64,000 nucleotides of DNA from Opitutaceae bacterium (GTDB lineage: Bacteria > Verrucomicrobiota > Verrucomicrobiia > Opitutales > Opitutaceae). The stretch covers positions 1-64,000 of the forward strand of contig JAEUGY010000037.1 in assembly GCA_016794625.1 (NCBI GenBank), in the 5' to 3' direction. The notes beneath the pieces were generated by a model, which made no database searches, was not told the DNA's origin, and saw only the letters and a program-made list of their open reading frames with translations. A program made the translations under genes and the position numbers. Below are positions 1-8,925 of this stretch, in pieces; position 1 is the stretch's first letter; each line of letters starts with the position of its first letter.

Positions 1-198
1 TTCCCGATTGTCATCACACTGAACAAAAGCCCGGCCCTGGTCTGCCACCTCGCGGTGGTCTCGCCCCGGCCGCCGCTGATCGCGGCGGCCGGAGTCGTGG
101 GCCTGGCGGCCGCCCGACCCGACGGCAAAGGCCCGCGCGTCATGATCCAGGTCATCGCCGCGCACCCGGCGCCCGAGGCCCCCCTGCCGTCCCGGTGA
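1..198 (+). CDS. C-terminal fragment of an unidentified protein
   Basis: An open frame enters from outside the window and stops at TGA 196-198, giving the last 65 residues of a protein. Third codon positions are almost all G or C, as expected for a real gene in this GC-rich genome, which is the main support. The tail is hydrophobic with alanine-rich stretches (about residues 12-40, containing AAAGVVGLAAA). I recognise no family and cannot assign a function. Confidence 0.5.
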   Translation, partial: FPIVITLNKSPALVCHLAVVSPRPPLIAAAGVVGLAAARPDGKGPRVMIQVIAAHPAPEAPLPSR

Positions 199-215
199 GA
201 CCGCCCAATTGGCAT

Positions 216-328
216 CGTTGTAGGCGGCCTCGCTGAGGCCGCGACGGGACCACCCGGTGCCGCCTCCGTTTTTCCTAGTTCGGCACGCGACGCTTACCCC
301 CGCGGCCTCGGCGAGGCCGCCTACAACG
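216..328. repeat. Dispersed palindromic element, copy 1 (two facing arms)
   Basis: Two near-identical inverted arms face each other across about 50 bp. Each contains a short palindrome of the type GGCCTCAGCGAGGCC and ends in CGTTGTAGG or its complement CCTACAACG. The same core recurs near 8808, 17517, 22087 and 50325, always between genes. The structure resembles a small non-autonomous inverted-repeat element or a REP doublet. No transposase is nearby. Confidence 0.75.
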
Positions 329-393
329 GAGGCTGCGGTTTCGGAGGACGACGCAGGGTTGCAGCGTCGGGGTGGGGTTGTTTACATGCGGGA

Positions 394-1335
394 ATGGCTT
401 CCAACCCCCCTTCACCCGTGACGCGACGCGATTTTCTCGTTCAAACCGCCATGACAGGAGCGGCGGTGGCCGCGAGCCTCGGCCTGCCGGAAACCCTCCG
501 GGCGGCCCCGTCGAAGGCCGAGGCGTTTCCCATCGCCGGCTTTGAGAAGCACTTCTTTGAAAAGTACTCGCCCGCGGAGACCGCGCAGACCTTTGACGAA
601 ATCGGGATCGACCTCGAATTGACCCTCCGGCCCGAGGGCCACGTCCGGCCGGAACGCGCCGCCGACGAGCTGCCGCCGCTCGTCGAGGCCCTCGCCCGCC
701 GCAAACGCCGCATCCTCGTCCTGGCCACGTCGTTCCTGCGTCCCGACGAACCCGACGTCGAGCGCGCCCTCCGCACGGCCCGCGATCTCGGGATCAAGCA
801 GTATCGTCACCGCGGTTACAGGTATGACGCCACCACCCCGCTGAAGAAGCAGCTGGCCGGGTTCCGCAGCCAGCTCAAGGACTTTGCCGCGATGAACCGC
901 GCCCTCGGCCTGCAGGGACTGTTTCAGAATCATGCCGGCCCGGCTTATGTCGGCTCGGCGATCTGGGACCTCGATCTCATGCTCGACGACATTGCTCCGG
1001 CCGAGTTTGCCGTGGCGTTCGACACCCGCCACCTCCTCGTCGAGCAAGGCCGCTCCTGGCCGACCGCGGCGCGCCTGATTGCTCCGCGCATCGGGGCGCT
1101 TTACCTCAAGAGCTTCCGTTGGGACCGGGACCGCACGATTGAGACCCCGCTCGGGGACGGCAACGTGAACCAGGCCATGATCAAGCAGATCGTGGGCGAC
1201 CGCCCGAGCCTGCCCGTGTGCATCCACGTCGAATACCCCAAGCTCGCAGCCGTCCCCTTTGCCGAACGCGCCGCCACCGTCGAGCTGTTCCGGCGCGATG
1301 CGGCGGTGGCCCGCGCCTGGCTCGGCCTGACCTGA
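394..1335 (+). CDS. Tat-exported sugar phosphate isomerase/epimerase-like TIM-barrel protein
   Basis: A 313-residue protein. Residues 10-38 form a twin-arginine signal (TRRDFLVQ followed by an Ala-rich hydrophobic stretch and RAAPS). The rest resembles the xylose-isomerase-like TIM-barrel family: EIGIDLELTLRPEGH, an FQNHAG strand, an AVAFDTRH strand and IHVEYPK near the end, which place acidic and His residues at barrel strand ends. Secreted members of this family are common in Verrucomicrobiota and Planctomycetota; substrates are usually unknown. It stands alone, converging on the FGE-like gene 13 bp downstream, and an intergenic repeat lies in its leader. The family call is fairly safe, the reaction is not known. 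Confidence 0.7.
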   Translation: MASNPPSPVTRRDFLVQTAMTGAAVAASLGLPETLRAAPSKAEAFPIAGFEKHFFEKYSPAETAQTFDEIGIDLELTLRPEGHVRPERAADELPPLVEALARRKRRILVLATSFLRPDEPDVERALRTARDLGIKQYRHRGYRYDATTPLKKQLAGFRSQLKDFAAMNRALGLQGLFQNHAGPAYVGSAIWDLDLMLDDIAPAEFAVAFDTRHLLVEQGRSWPTAARLIAPRIGALYLKSFRWDRDRTIETPLGDGNVNQAMIKQIVGDRPSLPVCIHVEYPKLAAVPFAERAATVELFRRDAAVARAWLGLT

Positions 1336-1348
1336 GGCGCGGCGGCCC

Positions 1349-2431
1349 TCAATCGTCGAGGGCGACGCCGTTGTTCCACATCCGGGCCATGTCCTCGGCC
1401 GAGGGCAGGGCGACGGGCCGGACGACGCGGAAGCCGATCCACGGGGCGCTGGTGTGGTACCAGACGCTCTTGGGCAGCTGCGGGTCCAGCATCTTCCAGT
1501 CCGCGCTCGAGCCGAGGCGGGCCGCGCTGCGCAGCCGTTCCGCCGGGTCGCTCCAGTTGCCGCCGCGCACGGAATGCGGGTACGGCCGGGTCGACCGCAC
1601 CCACGTGGAGGCCGCGGGTGCGGCCGGAAAACGGAGGTAGGCGTCGGGTTCGTACTGATCGAGCGTCCACTCGGAGACATTGCCATGCAGGTCGAACAGA
1701 CCCCAAGGGTTGGGTTGTTTGCTGCCGACCTTGGCATATTTGTCCGCCTGATACACCGCGTAAGTCCCGAGCCGGGCCGCGTCATCGCCGAACGAATAGG
1801 CGGTCTGGGTCCCGGCGCGGGCGGCGTACTCCCACTCGGCCTCGGTCGGCAAGCGGTAGAACCGTTTCGTCTTCGCGCTCAGCCACTGGCAGTACTTGGA
1901 GGCGGCGTGATGCGTCATGCTGATCGCCGGGAACCCCTCGCGACCCATGCCGAAGCTCATTTCCACGTACGGTTTGGTCGGATGGGACACCGCGTCCGCC
2001 TCGGCCTTGCCGGCGCTGCCCGCGGCGTCGGTGGCGAACATGAACACCTCGTACTCGTTCCAGGTCACCTCGTGCTGTCCCATCCAGAACGCGGCCACCG
2101 CCACCTTCACCTGCGGACCCTCGTCCGCTTGACGGCCCTTTTCGGAGTCCGGGCTGCCGAGCAGAAAAGTGCCGGCCGGGACCGGACGGAGCGCGAAGGA
2201 CACCTCCGTGCCCGGGATGCGTTCGAGGTAAGGGGCGGGATCCTCCTGAGTCGTCGCGGCGGCGATGATTTGATCCCTCAGGCGTTGCACCAGCGCCAGC
2301 TCGCGCGGGTCCAGGGCGAGCAAGGGTGGGGCGGGAGCCTGGGCCCGCACGTGGATCGAGGCGAGCCCCAGCAGCAGCATGGGCAGAACGAGGCGGCACA
2401 GCGGGGACGGGCGATGACGGTGGGAAGTCAT
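1349..2431 (-). CDS. Secreted SUMF1/FGE-fold protein without the catalytic cysteines
   Basis: A 360-residue protein with an N-terminal signal peptide (hydrophobic run to about residue 30) and a formylglycine-generating-enzyme fold from about residue 75. Visible family signatures are PAGTFLLGS, GQHEVTWNEYEVF, RLPTEAEWEYAAR, NPWGLFDLHGNVSEW, RGGNWSDP and GFRVVRP. In true aerobic FGEs a cysteine pair follows the RGGS(W/F) motif; here that stretch reads NWSDPAERLRSAAR with no cysteine, so it probably does not activate sulfatases. Its start overlaps the stop of apbE by ATGA, making it the last gene of the leftward run. A binding or structural role is more likely than catalysis. Confidence 0.8.
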   Translation of the reverse strand: MTSHRHRPSPLCRLVLPMLLLGLASIHVRAQAPAPPLLALDPRELALVQRLRDQIIAAATTQEDPAPYLERIPGTEVSFALRPVPAGTFLLGSPDSEKGRQADEGPQVKVAVAAFWMGQHEVTWNEYEVFMFATDAAGSAGKAEADAVSHPTKPYVEMSFGMGREGFPAISMTHHAASKYCQWLSAKTKRFYRLPTEAEWEYAARAGTQTAYSFGDDAARLGTYAVYQADKYAKVGSKQPNPWGLFDLHGNVSEWTLDQYEPDAYLRFPAAPAASTWVRSTRPYPHSVRGGNWSDPAERLRSAARLGSSADWKMLDPQLPKSVWYHTSAPWIGFRVVRPVALPSAEDMARMWNNGVALDD

Positions 2432-3477
2432 GGTGTCGGGAATCCGGAAAGAGGAAGGGGAGGACCGAACGTGGCGACCTGAATCGTGCCGTCGGGCTGG
2501 CGTTGGTGCAGGATGACGTGGACCGGCTCCGGCCAGCCGGCGACGAGGCCGGGCAGACGTGTGGGGTCGAGCACACTGCAGGCCGTGGCGAGCGCGTCCG
2601 AGAGCGCGGCTCCCGGGGCCACCACGGTCACGGCCGCCGCCCGCGTCAGACCCAGACCCGTCGCCGGGTCGATCAGATGAGAATAGCGCACCCCGTTGAT
2701 CGTGAGCGATTGCTCCGTGTCCCCGGAGGTGGACACCCCCACGCGTGCCAGCACCAGCCGGTGCGAAGGACCGGAGGAAGGACCGAACGGCGCCAGGTCC
2801 ACGGACCAGCCGGACCGCCCCGGTGGCGGGTCGCCAAGGGCGAGGTCTCCGCTGGCGGCGACCAAGGCCTGGGTGATGCCGTGACGGGCCAGGACCGCGA
2901 GGGCCGCCTGGGCGGCATAACCCTTGGCGATCCCGCCGAAGTCGAGACGCAGGCCCGGACGCAGGAACGCCACGGTGCGGCCGGCCGGATCGAGACGCAG
3001 GAGCGTGTGGCCCGACGCTTGCCGCGCGGAGGCCAGCGCCTCCGGACCGGGCAGGGAGCCGGTGCGGCGACTCGCACGCCAGAGCTGTGTCAGCCTTCCG
3101 AGCGTGACGTCGAAGGCCCCGTCCGTGGCGGCGGCGAGGACCTGACTGCGTTGCAGCAGGGCGAACAGGTCTTCGCTCACCGGTACCGCGGTGTCGACCG
3201 GCTCTTGGCTGAGACGCATGGCCTCACTCTCCGGATGGTAATCGGAGAGCAAACGGTCGAGCTCGCCGATCCGGAGGAAGGCGGCGCGGGCGGCGGCCGC
3301 GCCGTCGGCTCCGGTGGGGGCGTAGAGCACGATCCGAAACAACGTGCCCATGTGCGGCTCGACGAACTCCCGGCGAGGGTCGTCGCCGGGCGCGTCAGAC
3401 CCGGCGGACCCGGCGGAAAGGCCGGTCCGCACCACGACCAGCTGCAGCAGCAGACCGAGCGCTACGCGAGCAAACAC
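2428..3477 (-). CDS. apbE: FAD:protein FMN transferase (ApbE family), exported
   Basis: ApbE proteins attach FMN covalently to Thr/Ser of target flavoproteins outside the cytoplasm. The sequence has an N-terminal hydrophobic export signal, then MGTLFRIVL, the FAD-binding DFGGIAKGYAAQ, SGDLALGD, HLIDPATG and the metal-binding tail ALATACSVL. I chose GTG 3477 because GGGAGGA lies five bases upstream; a TTG at 3507 would add ten residues and overlap the upstream stop. It is translationally coupled to the FGE-like gene. The flavoprotein target is not evident in this window, so its place in a sugar-utilisation run is curious. Confidence 0.85.
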   Translation of the reverse strand: MFARVALGLLLQLVVVRTGLSAGSAGSDAPGDDPRREFVEPHMGTLFRIVLYAPTGADGAAAARAAFLRIGELDRLLSDYHPESEAMRLSQEPVDTAVPVSEDLFALLQRSQVLAAATDGAFDVTLGRLTQLWRASRRTGSLPGPEALASARQASGHTLLRLDPAGRTVAFLRPGLRLDFGGIAKGYAAQAALAVLARHGITQALVAASGDLALGDPPPGRSGWSVDLAPFGPSSGPSHRLVLARVGVSTSGDTEQSLTINGVRYSHLIDPATGLGLTRAAAVTVVAPGAALSDALATACSVLDPTRLPGLVAGWPEPVHVILHQRQPDGTIQVATFGPPLPLSGFPTP

Positions 3478-3499
3478 CGGATTCCTCCCGGCGTGCGGC

Positions 3500-4780
3500 T
3501 TAGACAAGCCGGGTTTGTCCGGGGGTGGCCCGGGCGGCGACGGCGAGCGGAGCGTTCCAGTCGAGCGTCGCCGGCACCAGCGTCTCCTTGGAGTTCAGCG
3601 CCTGGTCCCAGGTGACCACCTGGCCCGTGTAGGCGGCCATTCGACCCATGATGGCCATCAGCGTGCTGTGGGCCATGGACACACCGTCATTGACCGGCTG
3701 GCCCGAGCGGATCGCGGCGAACAGTTCGTCGTGTTCCACCTGATACATATCCTTGTTCGGCCCCGTGTACTTCCAGTTCGTCTCGCCGGAGATGCCCTGC
3801 GTGGCCATGCGGCCGTTGGAGAAGATGCCCTTGGTGCCCATGACGTAGTCGGTGACCTCGTTGTAGGCGCCGTCGTGCTGACGGCAGGAGAGCTGGGCCC
3901 GGGCCCCGCTGGCATACTCGTAGCTGACGCTGAAATTGTCGTAGGTGTTGCCGTAGGCGGGGATGGCGCGCGAACCCACGCCGATCGCCTGGGTGGGCAT
4001 TTCCTGTTTCATCAACCACGCGATCTTGTCGACATTGTGGATGGCCTGCTCGACCAGATGGTCGCCGGACAGCCACGTGAAGTTGTACCAGTTGCGCAGC
4101 TGCCACTCGAGGTCGGTCTGGCCGGGTGTGCGGGTACCCGGGAATTTCGTGGTCAGGGTTCCGGTGTGATAGGTGGCGAGGATGGCGCGGATGTCACCGA
4201 TCGCGCCCGCGTGCACCTTGGCCACCGTTTCCCGCATACGCAGGTCGTAGCGCCAGCAGAAGCCCGACATGACCGACAGGTTCTTGCGCTTCGCCTCCGC
4301 GGCGGATTCAAGCACGGAGCGCACACCGGCGCTATCGACGGCGACGGGTTTTTCGCAGAAGACGTGTTTCCCGGCGGCGATCGCCGCTTTGAAATGCTGC
4401 GGGCGGAAGGCGGGGGTGGAGGTGAGCAGCACGACGTCTACGCCGCTGTCGATGACCTTCTGGAAGGCGTCCAAGCCGACAAAGGACGTCGCCGGGGTCA
4501 CATCGATCCGGGCGGCCTGGGTCCGACGCAACGTGGCCAGGCTCGATTCCAGCCGATCGGCAAACACATCCGCCATGGCGGTGAGACGCACATTGGGATC
4601 CGCCTTCAGGGCCTGGGAGGCGGCGCCCGTACCCCGACCGCCGCAGCCGACCAGACCCACCTTCAAGACCCGCGACGGATCGACCGGAGCCGCGGCGCGT
4701 GAGGACAAAGCGGAGGAGGCAAGCAGACCGCCCACCGCGGCGGTGGTGGAGTGTTTAAGGAAGTGACGACGAGTGAGCAT
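3500..4780 (-). CDS. Tat-exported Gfo/Idh/MocA-family oxidoreductase
   Basis: A 426-residue protein beginning MLTRRHFLKHSTTAAVGG, a clear Tat signal ending near SRAAA. It then has a Rossmann NAD(P)-binding motif (KVGLVGCGGRGTG), the family hallmark CEKPVAVD, and a C-terminal Gfo/Idh domain with SGDHLVEQAIHNVDK. The ATG at 4780 is chosen over an upstream start at 4897 because the Tat signal begins there. Periplasmic members of the glycosidase-like GH109/Gfo-Idh group are abundant in this phylum; they may oxidise or hydrolyse sugars. It sits between a sulfatase and apbE in the same direction, consistent with glycan processing. The substrate is unknown. Confidence 0.85.
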   Translation of the reverse strand: MLTRRHFLKHSTTAAVGGLLASSALSSRAAAPVDPSRVLKVGLVGCGGRGTGAASQALKADPNVRLTAMADVFADRLESSLATLRRTQAARIDVTPATSFVGLDAFQKVIDSGVDVVLLTSTPAFRPQHFKAAIAAGKHVFCEKPVAVDSAGVRSVLESAAEAKRKNLSVMSGFCWRYDLRMRETVAKVHAGAIGDIRAILATYHTGTLTTKFPGTRTPGQTDLEWQLRNWYNFTWLSGDHLVEQAIHNVDKIAWLMKQEMPTQAIGVGSRAIPAYGNTYDNFSVSYEYASGARAQLSCRQHDGAYNEVTDYVMGTKGIFSNGRMATQGISGETNWKYTGPNKDMYQVEHDELFAAIRSGQPVNDGVSMAHSTLMAIMGRMAAYTGQVVTWDQALNSKETLVPATLDWNAPLAVAARATPGQTRLV

Positions 4781-4940
4781 GGCGCAGGTGGGTAAGAAAA
4801 AGTGAAGCGGCGAGCAGATCCGTGCCCGCAAGCCTGTCGCCCGGCTGGCGCGTGTCGAGACGTCCCGATCCTGGAATGTTTGTCGGTGAATATTCAAAGC
4901 TACGCACCTCGGAGCTTCGCCCCATCGCTAGGCTGACCGT

Positions 4941-6392
4941 TCAGGTGCGCGGAATGACGGTCGCGGTCCGGGCGCCTTGTTGCTTCAGCTCGGACTCCAG
5001 TTGCCTACGGAGGTGGCGGGCACCCTCGGGGTCGGTGGGCGCGAGGTCGACCTGCTGACCTGGGTCGCGGGCGGTGTCATAGAGCTCGCTCACGCCGGTC
5101 TCCCAAAAGTGCAACAGGACGCGATCGCCTGAGCGCAGGGCGGAGTGGGGCCGGGTCTGGCTAACGGCGAAGTCATTGACTCCTATTCGCGGCAGAGCCT
5201 CGGCGAATTTGACCTCCGGGTGATAGTAAGGGAAGTGCCATACAAAAGACCGGTCCGGCCGGGTGGCGCCGGCCCCCGTCCAAAGAGGCAACACATTCTC
5301 ACCGTCGAGGGTGACACCGGCCGGCGGTGGTACCCCGGCGGACGCACACAGGCTAGGCAGCAGATCCGTGCCAATGAACGGAGCGTCACTTTCGGTCCCG
5401 GCTGGAACCACGCCCGGCCAGCGGACGATCCAGGGCACGCGGATGCCGCCTTCGTAGAGGTTCCATTTGCTGCCCCGCGAGGGACCGTTGGCGGCAAACA
5501 CCGGATGTCCACCGTTGTCCGAGGTGAAGACTACCAGGGTGTTTTCGCTCAAGCCGAGCGCGTCGAGTTCCTGCAGCACCTGCCCCACCAGGTGATCCAG
5601 GGTCTCCACCATGGCCGCGTAGGCCGCCCGGCGAGGATCGGCGCCGGCGGGTAGTCGTGCCTGGTACTTTTCGACTAGCCAGGCGGCGCGGGTCCGGACC
5701 GGATCGTGCACGTAGTAATGGGACAGATGCAGAAAGAAGCGTTCGTGGCGGTGGGCGCGGAGAAACCCGATGGCCTTCTCGGTCAACGCGTCGGATCCGT
5801 AGTCGCCGGTCGTGAGGGCCGGACGCGGTTGCGCCGCCGCGCCGCGTTCGCTGTAGGGATGACTGCCAAAGGTCTCGTCACCCTCCGCATAACCCTGCTG
5901 CAAAGGACCGAGGGTGTCAGACCATTTCAAATACGAGCCGGCGTGGGGATTGAGGTGCCACTTGCCGAAGTACCCGGTGGCATACCCGCCGGGACCGAGA
6001 ACCTCGGCGAGGGTCACTTCCGACAACGGCAGCTCGCGGGGATAGGGCGGGGGCTGCAACCGGTGATCCGTGGGCGGTACGGCGGGTGGATCTTTGATCA
6101 CGAACTCGAGGCCGAGTCGCGCGGGGGACCGACCCGTCAACAGTGCCGCCCGCGAGGCGGAACAGATGGGCGCGGCGGCGTAGGCGGAGGTAAAGCGCCG
6201 ACCCTCGCGGGCGAGGCGATCCAGGTTGGGCGTATCGTGCCAGGCGCTGCCGTAACAGCGCAGATCCGAGATGCCCAGATCATCAGCGAGGATGAAGACA
6301 ATGTTGGGCGGGGAGGCGGGCGCAGCGAAACTGGCCGCGACCGCGATGCCGGTCCCGATCAGAATCCGTGCGAGGTCTCGGAAGCGTGACAT
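4941..6392 (-). CDS. Secreted sulfatase (arylsulfatase A type)
   Basis: A 483-residue exported sulfatase. After a signal peptide it opens with PNIVFILADDLGISDLRCYG (metal-binding Asp pair). The modification site is CSASRAALLTGR, where the Cys would be converted to formylglycine; the usual Pro of C-x-P-x-R is Ala, a variant seen in bacterial sulfatases. Further family blocks are GYFGKWHLNPH, VVFTSDNGGH and SRGSKWNLYEGGIRVPW. ATG 6392 fits the signal peptide; a TTG at 6443 would extend it and overlap the upstream gene by four bases. It probably removes sulfate esters from a host or algal glycan. The FGE-like protein in the same run lacks catalytic Cys, so the maturase should be elsewhere in the genome. 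Confidence 0.92.
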   Translation of the reverse strand: MSRFRDLARILIGTGIAVAASFAAPASPPNIVFILADDLGISDLRCYGSAWHDTPNLDRLAREGRRFTSAYAAAPICSASRAALLTGRSPARLGLEFVIKDPPAVPPTDHRLQPPPYPRELPLSEVTLAEVLGPGGYATGYFGKWHLNPHAGSYLKWSDTLGPLQQGYAEGDETFGSHPYSERGAAAQPRPALTTGDYGSDALTEKAIGFLRAHRHERFFLHLSHYYVHDPVRTRAAWLVEKYQARLPAGADPRRAAYAAMVETLDHLVGQVLQELDALGLSENTLVVFTSDNGGHPVFAANGPSRGSKWNLYEGGIRVPWIVRWPGVVPAGTESDAPFIGTDLLPSLCASAGVPPPAGVTLDGENVLPLWTGAGATRPDRSFVWHFPYYHPEVKFAEALPRIGVNDFAVSQTRPHSALRSGDRVLLHFWETGVSELYDTARDPGQQVDLAPTDPEGARHLRRQLESELKQQGARTATVIPRT

Positions 6393-6439
6393 GGAACCAC
6401 CGATGGCGGGGAAGGAACGCGGTTCTAGAGCGTCGCCAC

Positions 6440-7582
6440 TCAACGCAACACGAGGCGGTCGGCGTCGGCGATCTTGAAACGGGTGCTGACGACGGAGTGT
6501 TTGTCCGGACCGGGGCGGTACTTGATGTAGGTGGTGGCGACGATGGTGCCGTCCGGCAGGAGCTCAAGACCGGGATAGCCGCAGTCGCCGCCGGCGAAGC
6601 TGTGCAGCAGTTTGATGCGGTATTGACCGGAGAGCCCGCGTTTCAAGTCGGAATACGTGCCGACCCAGGCGACGAAGTGGCCGCGGGTGGTGCTCTGCGG
6701 AGCCTGGTCCCGGAAGGCAAAGAGCAGGCGTCCGTCCGCAAGGGTGATGCCAATGTGGCGGTCGCCGGACAATCCCCAGGGTGTTTCGACCGGTTCGGTC
6801 CAGGTAGCGCCCTCGTCCCTGCTGAACGCCATCAAGCTGCGCCCGGTGCGGCGGTTCTCGCGCATGAGCAAGCAGAGCTCGCCGCCGTCGGGAGAACGAA
6901 AGGCGAACGGCTCGCAAGGGTCCTTGCCCTTGACGGCGGCGATGACCCTCGGTTCCGACCAGGTCACTCCACCATCTCGGGTCGACGTCTGCAGGACCTC
7001 GAGCGGACTGCGATCCTTGCCGTCGGGGCCGCGGTGATACAGACCGAGGTAGCTGCCGTCCTTGAGTCGCACGACGCTGCTGAAGGTCATGACGCAGGGA
7101 AAGCCGAGAGCCGGTTGTTCGGTCCACGTTTTGCCCCCGTCCTCGCTGAGGATGCGAGGCATGAGCGGATGCGCGGAGAAAACCCAGAGCCGTTCCTTGC
7201 CAGCGGGGTCGACCAGGCGATAGATGCTCGGGCAGTTGCGGTGCTGCCGGTAGGAGGCCGGCAGGGCGTCGTCAAGGCGGGTCCAGGTCAGGCCGGCGTC
7301 GTCGCTGCGCGCCATCGGTCCCGTCGGCCCGCCGTGTCCGAGCGACCAGACGGCGAACATGGTTTTCTGATCGGGCATCAACAGGGTGGTCGGATGGCCC
7401 TGATAAACCGTTGGGCTGCCGGCGGCGAGAATGACGTGGCGCGCCGTATCCTGGGAGAGATCCACCCAAGGCAGATTTGGACCATCGACGGCGGCCCGGA
7501 CGGACAGAGTGAACGAGGCGAGGAACAGGCACAGGCTGGTCAGGCTGCCTCGGAGAGACGGGCGGGGGAGGAAAGCGTCCAT
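6440..7582 (-). CDS. Secreted sialidase-like BNR-repeat protein
   Basis: A 380-residue protein with a signal peptide and four Asp-box (S-x-D-x-G-x-T-W) beta-propeller repeats: [24 protein letters not shown] and SRDEGATW. Later blocks are [20 protein letters not shown] and [19 protein letters not shown], which match the Arg/Tyr active-site region of the exo-sialidase superfamily. It lies 20 bp after another sialidase-like gene and 47 bp before the sulfatase, so it is very likely cotranscribed. The fold is clear; whether the substrate is sialic acid or another acidic sugar is not. Confidence 0.8.
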   Translation of the reverse strand: MDAFLPRPSLRGSLTSLCLFLASFTLSVRAAVDGPNLPWVDLSQDTARHVILAAGSPTVYQGHPTTLLMPDQKTMFAVWSLGHGGPTGPMARSDDAGLTWTRLDDALPASYRQHRNCPSIYRLVDPAGKERLWVFSAHPLMPRILSEDGGKTWTEQPALGFPCVMTFSSVVRLKDGSYLGLYHRGPDGKDRSPLEVLQTSTRDGGVTWSEPRVIAAVKGKDPCEPFAFRSPDGGELCLLMRENRRTGRSLMAFSRDEGATWTEPVETPWGLSGDRHIGITLADGRLLFAFRDQAPQSTTRGHFVAWVGTYSDLKRGLSGQYRIKLLHSFAGGDCGYPGLELLPDGTIVATTYIKYRPGPDKHSVVSTRFKIADADRLVLR

Positions 7583-7602
7583 GGCGGGAAGGAGAAATCG
7601 AG

Positions 7603-8754
7603 TCAGGGCGTGGTCGGCAGACGAAACTTGCCGAACTGGATGTGAGTGCGAGTCCGATCCTTGGTGCCGCTGTCCCAGACCGCGCGGAAATCGCCGGGTG
7701 TCACTTCGATCAATGAAGGGTAGGAGTTCTTGATGCCGGCATCGTAGAAGGTCTTTTCCGCGCTCCAGGATCCGCCGGCGGGTTTGGTTTTGTAACGCAG
7801 ACTTTTGCGCACGCCGGCGACGTCATCGTTGTAGATGTACAGTTCGGTGCCGCCGCTGCGCGTGTAGAAGCCCTTTGATTTGGCATTCCAGAGATCGGGC
7901 TCGGCGCGGGCCGGACTCCAGGTACGACCGTTGTCCTTGCTCACGCTGGAGTAGGCGCGCGGCGGATCGGTCATTTTGCGCTCGTCGACGTAGTCGGCCG
8001 AGCGCATGACCAATTTCAGTTCACCCGGAGCGTCGCCCGGGGCGAGGCCGCCCTCGTGCAGAAAGACGGGCGGGCCCGACTCCGGCTGCGGGATGAAGCC
8101 GGCCAGGGTCCATTCGAGCAGGCTCGTGCTGGTCAGAATGAACTGGTCCCGCGTGCCACGCGGGTCGTTGCGGCGGGTGTTGCGGTGCGCCGGCAGCAGG
8201 TAACGCACCTGGCCGTTGTCCATGACCTGGTGCAAGCCGGCGACCACGATGAGGGGACCGGTGTAGCCCATCGACAGCTCGACCTGTATCCAGGATCTCC
8301 CGCCATCGGCACTGTAGGCTCCGACCAGCTGGGAGTCTTCACTGTGACGGTAGTTCATCGGGCAGCGCATGCCGTAGCACCAGATCACATCCTGTCCCGG
8401 CGGGTGGTAGAGGATGGCGTTGGCGTAGGCGAACTGGATCGCGCCCTGGCGCTCGCGATGATTGAACACCGGAACCGGGTCGCTCCAGGTGTCACCATCG
8501 TCCGTCGACACACTCGCGAGGATGTCACCCATGTCGGTCTTGCCCGGAATCCCGGCGCCGAAAGCGGCGACCAGGTGTTTGGGTTTCCAGGCGGCGATGT
8601 AGGGCTCCCAGAGCAGGGCGGAGCCGGGGTGTTGTTCAAACCGACGGATCACGCGGACATCGGTGACATCGCCCTGGTGGTTTTGCGCCATCGCGGGTGC
8701 GACACCGAGGCAGAGCGTGGCGAGCGTGCGGTTGACGAGGGAGAGCATGGGCAT
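7603..8754 (-). CDS. Secreted sialidase-like BNR-repeat protein
   Basis: A 383-residue exported protein ([15 protein letters not shown], cleavage near AMAQN). Asp boxes [21 protein letters not shown] and [11 protein letters not shown] mark a six-bladed propeller, and the end [21 protein letters not shown] resembles the C-terminal active-site blade. The longest open frame begins at 8862, but those extra residues (EVASLRPRRD) are encoded by a dispersed intergenic repeat, so I use ATG 8754 (8748 is also possible). It is the first gene after the TonB receptor in the leftward run. The exact substrate cannot be read from sequence. Confidence 0.8.
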   Translation of the reverse strand: MPMLSLVNRTLATLCLGVAPAMAQNHQGDVTDVRVIRRFEQHPGSALLWEPYIAAWKPKHLVAAFGAGIPGKTDMGDILASVSTDDGDTWSDPVPVFNHRERQGAIQFAYANAILYHPPGQDVIWCYGMRCPMNYRHSEDSQLVGAYSADGGRSWIQVELSMGYTGPLIVVAGLHQVMDNGQVRYLLPAHRNTRRNDPRGTRDQFILTSTSLLEWTLAGFIPQPESGPPVFLHEGGLAPGDAPGELKLVMRSADYVDERKMTDPPRAYSSVSKDNGRTWSPARAEPDLWNAKSKGFYTRSGGTELYIYNDDVAGVRKSLRYKTKPAGGSWSAEKTFYDAGIKNSYPSLIEVTPGDFRAVWDSGTKDRTRTHIQFGKFRLPTTP

Positions 8755-8807
8755 GGGGAAGGGGTGAGGTGGGTGCGCGGGGAAGCGCGTGGAGCAGGTC
8801 GGGCGGA

Positions 8808-8910
8808 GCGCGGAGGCGGGACCGGGGTGGTCCCGTCGCGGCCTCAACGAGGCCACCTCCAACGGAGGCCTCGGCGGATGACGTTGGAGGTGGGGTCGTC
8901 GACCCCGCGG
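8808..8910. repeat. Dispersed palindromic element, copy 2
   Basis: This copy holds a GCGGAGGCGGGACC...GGTCCCGTCGCGG hairpin, the core GGCCTCAACGAGGCC followed by ACCTCCAACGG, and a second inverted arm CGTTGGAGGTGG with a GGGGTCGTCGACCCC palindrome. It lies between the TonB receptor and the sialidase-like gene of the same run and supplies a false upstream start codon at 8862. Confidence 0.75.
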
Positions 8911-8925
8911 ATGGGCGAGGCCGGC

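Noticed and set aside
412..1785. Long minus-strand open frame opposite the isomerase-like gene
   Set aside because: It has no recognisable domain and is antisense to two well-supported genes; GC-rich DNA gives many such shadow frames. The same applies to long antisense frames at 1454-2482, 2326-3615, 39077-40780 and 41041-42786.
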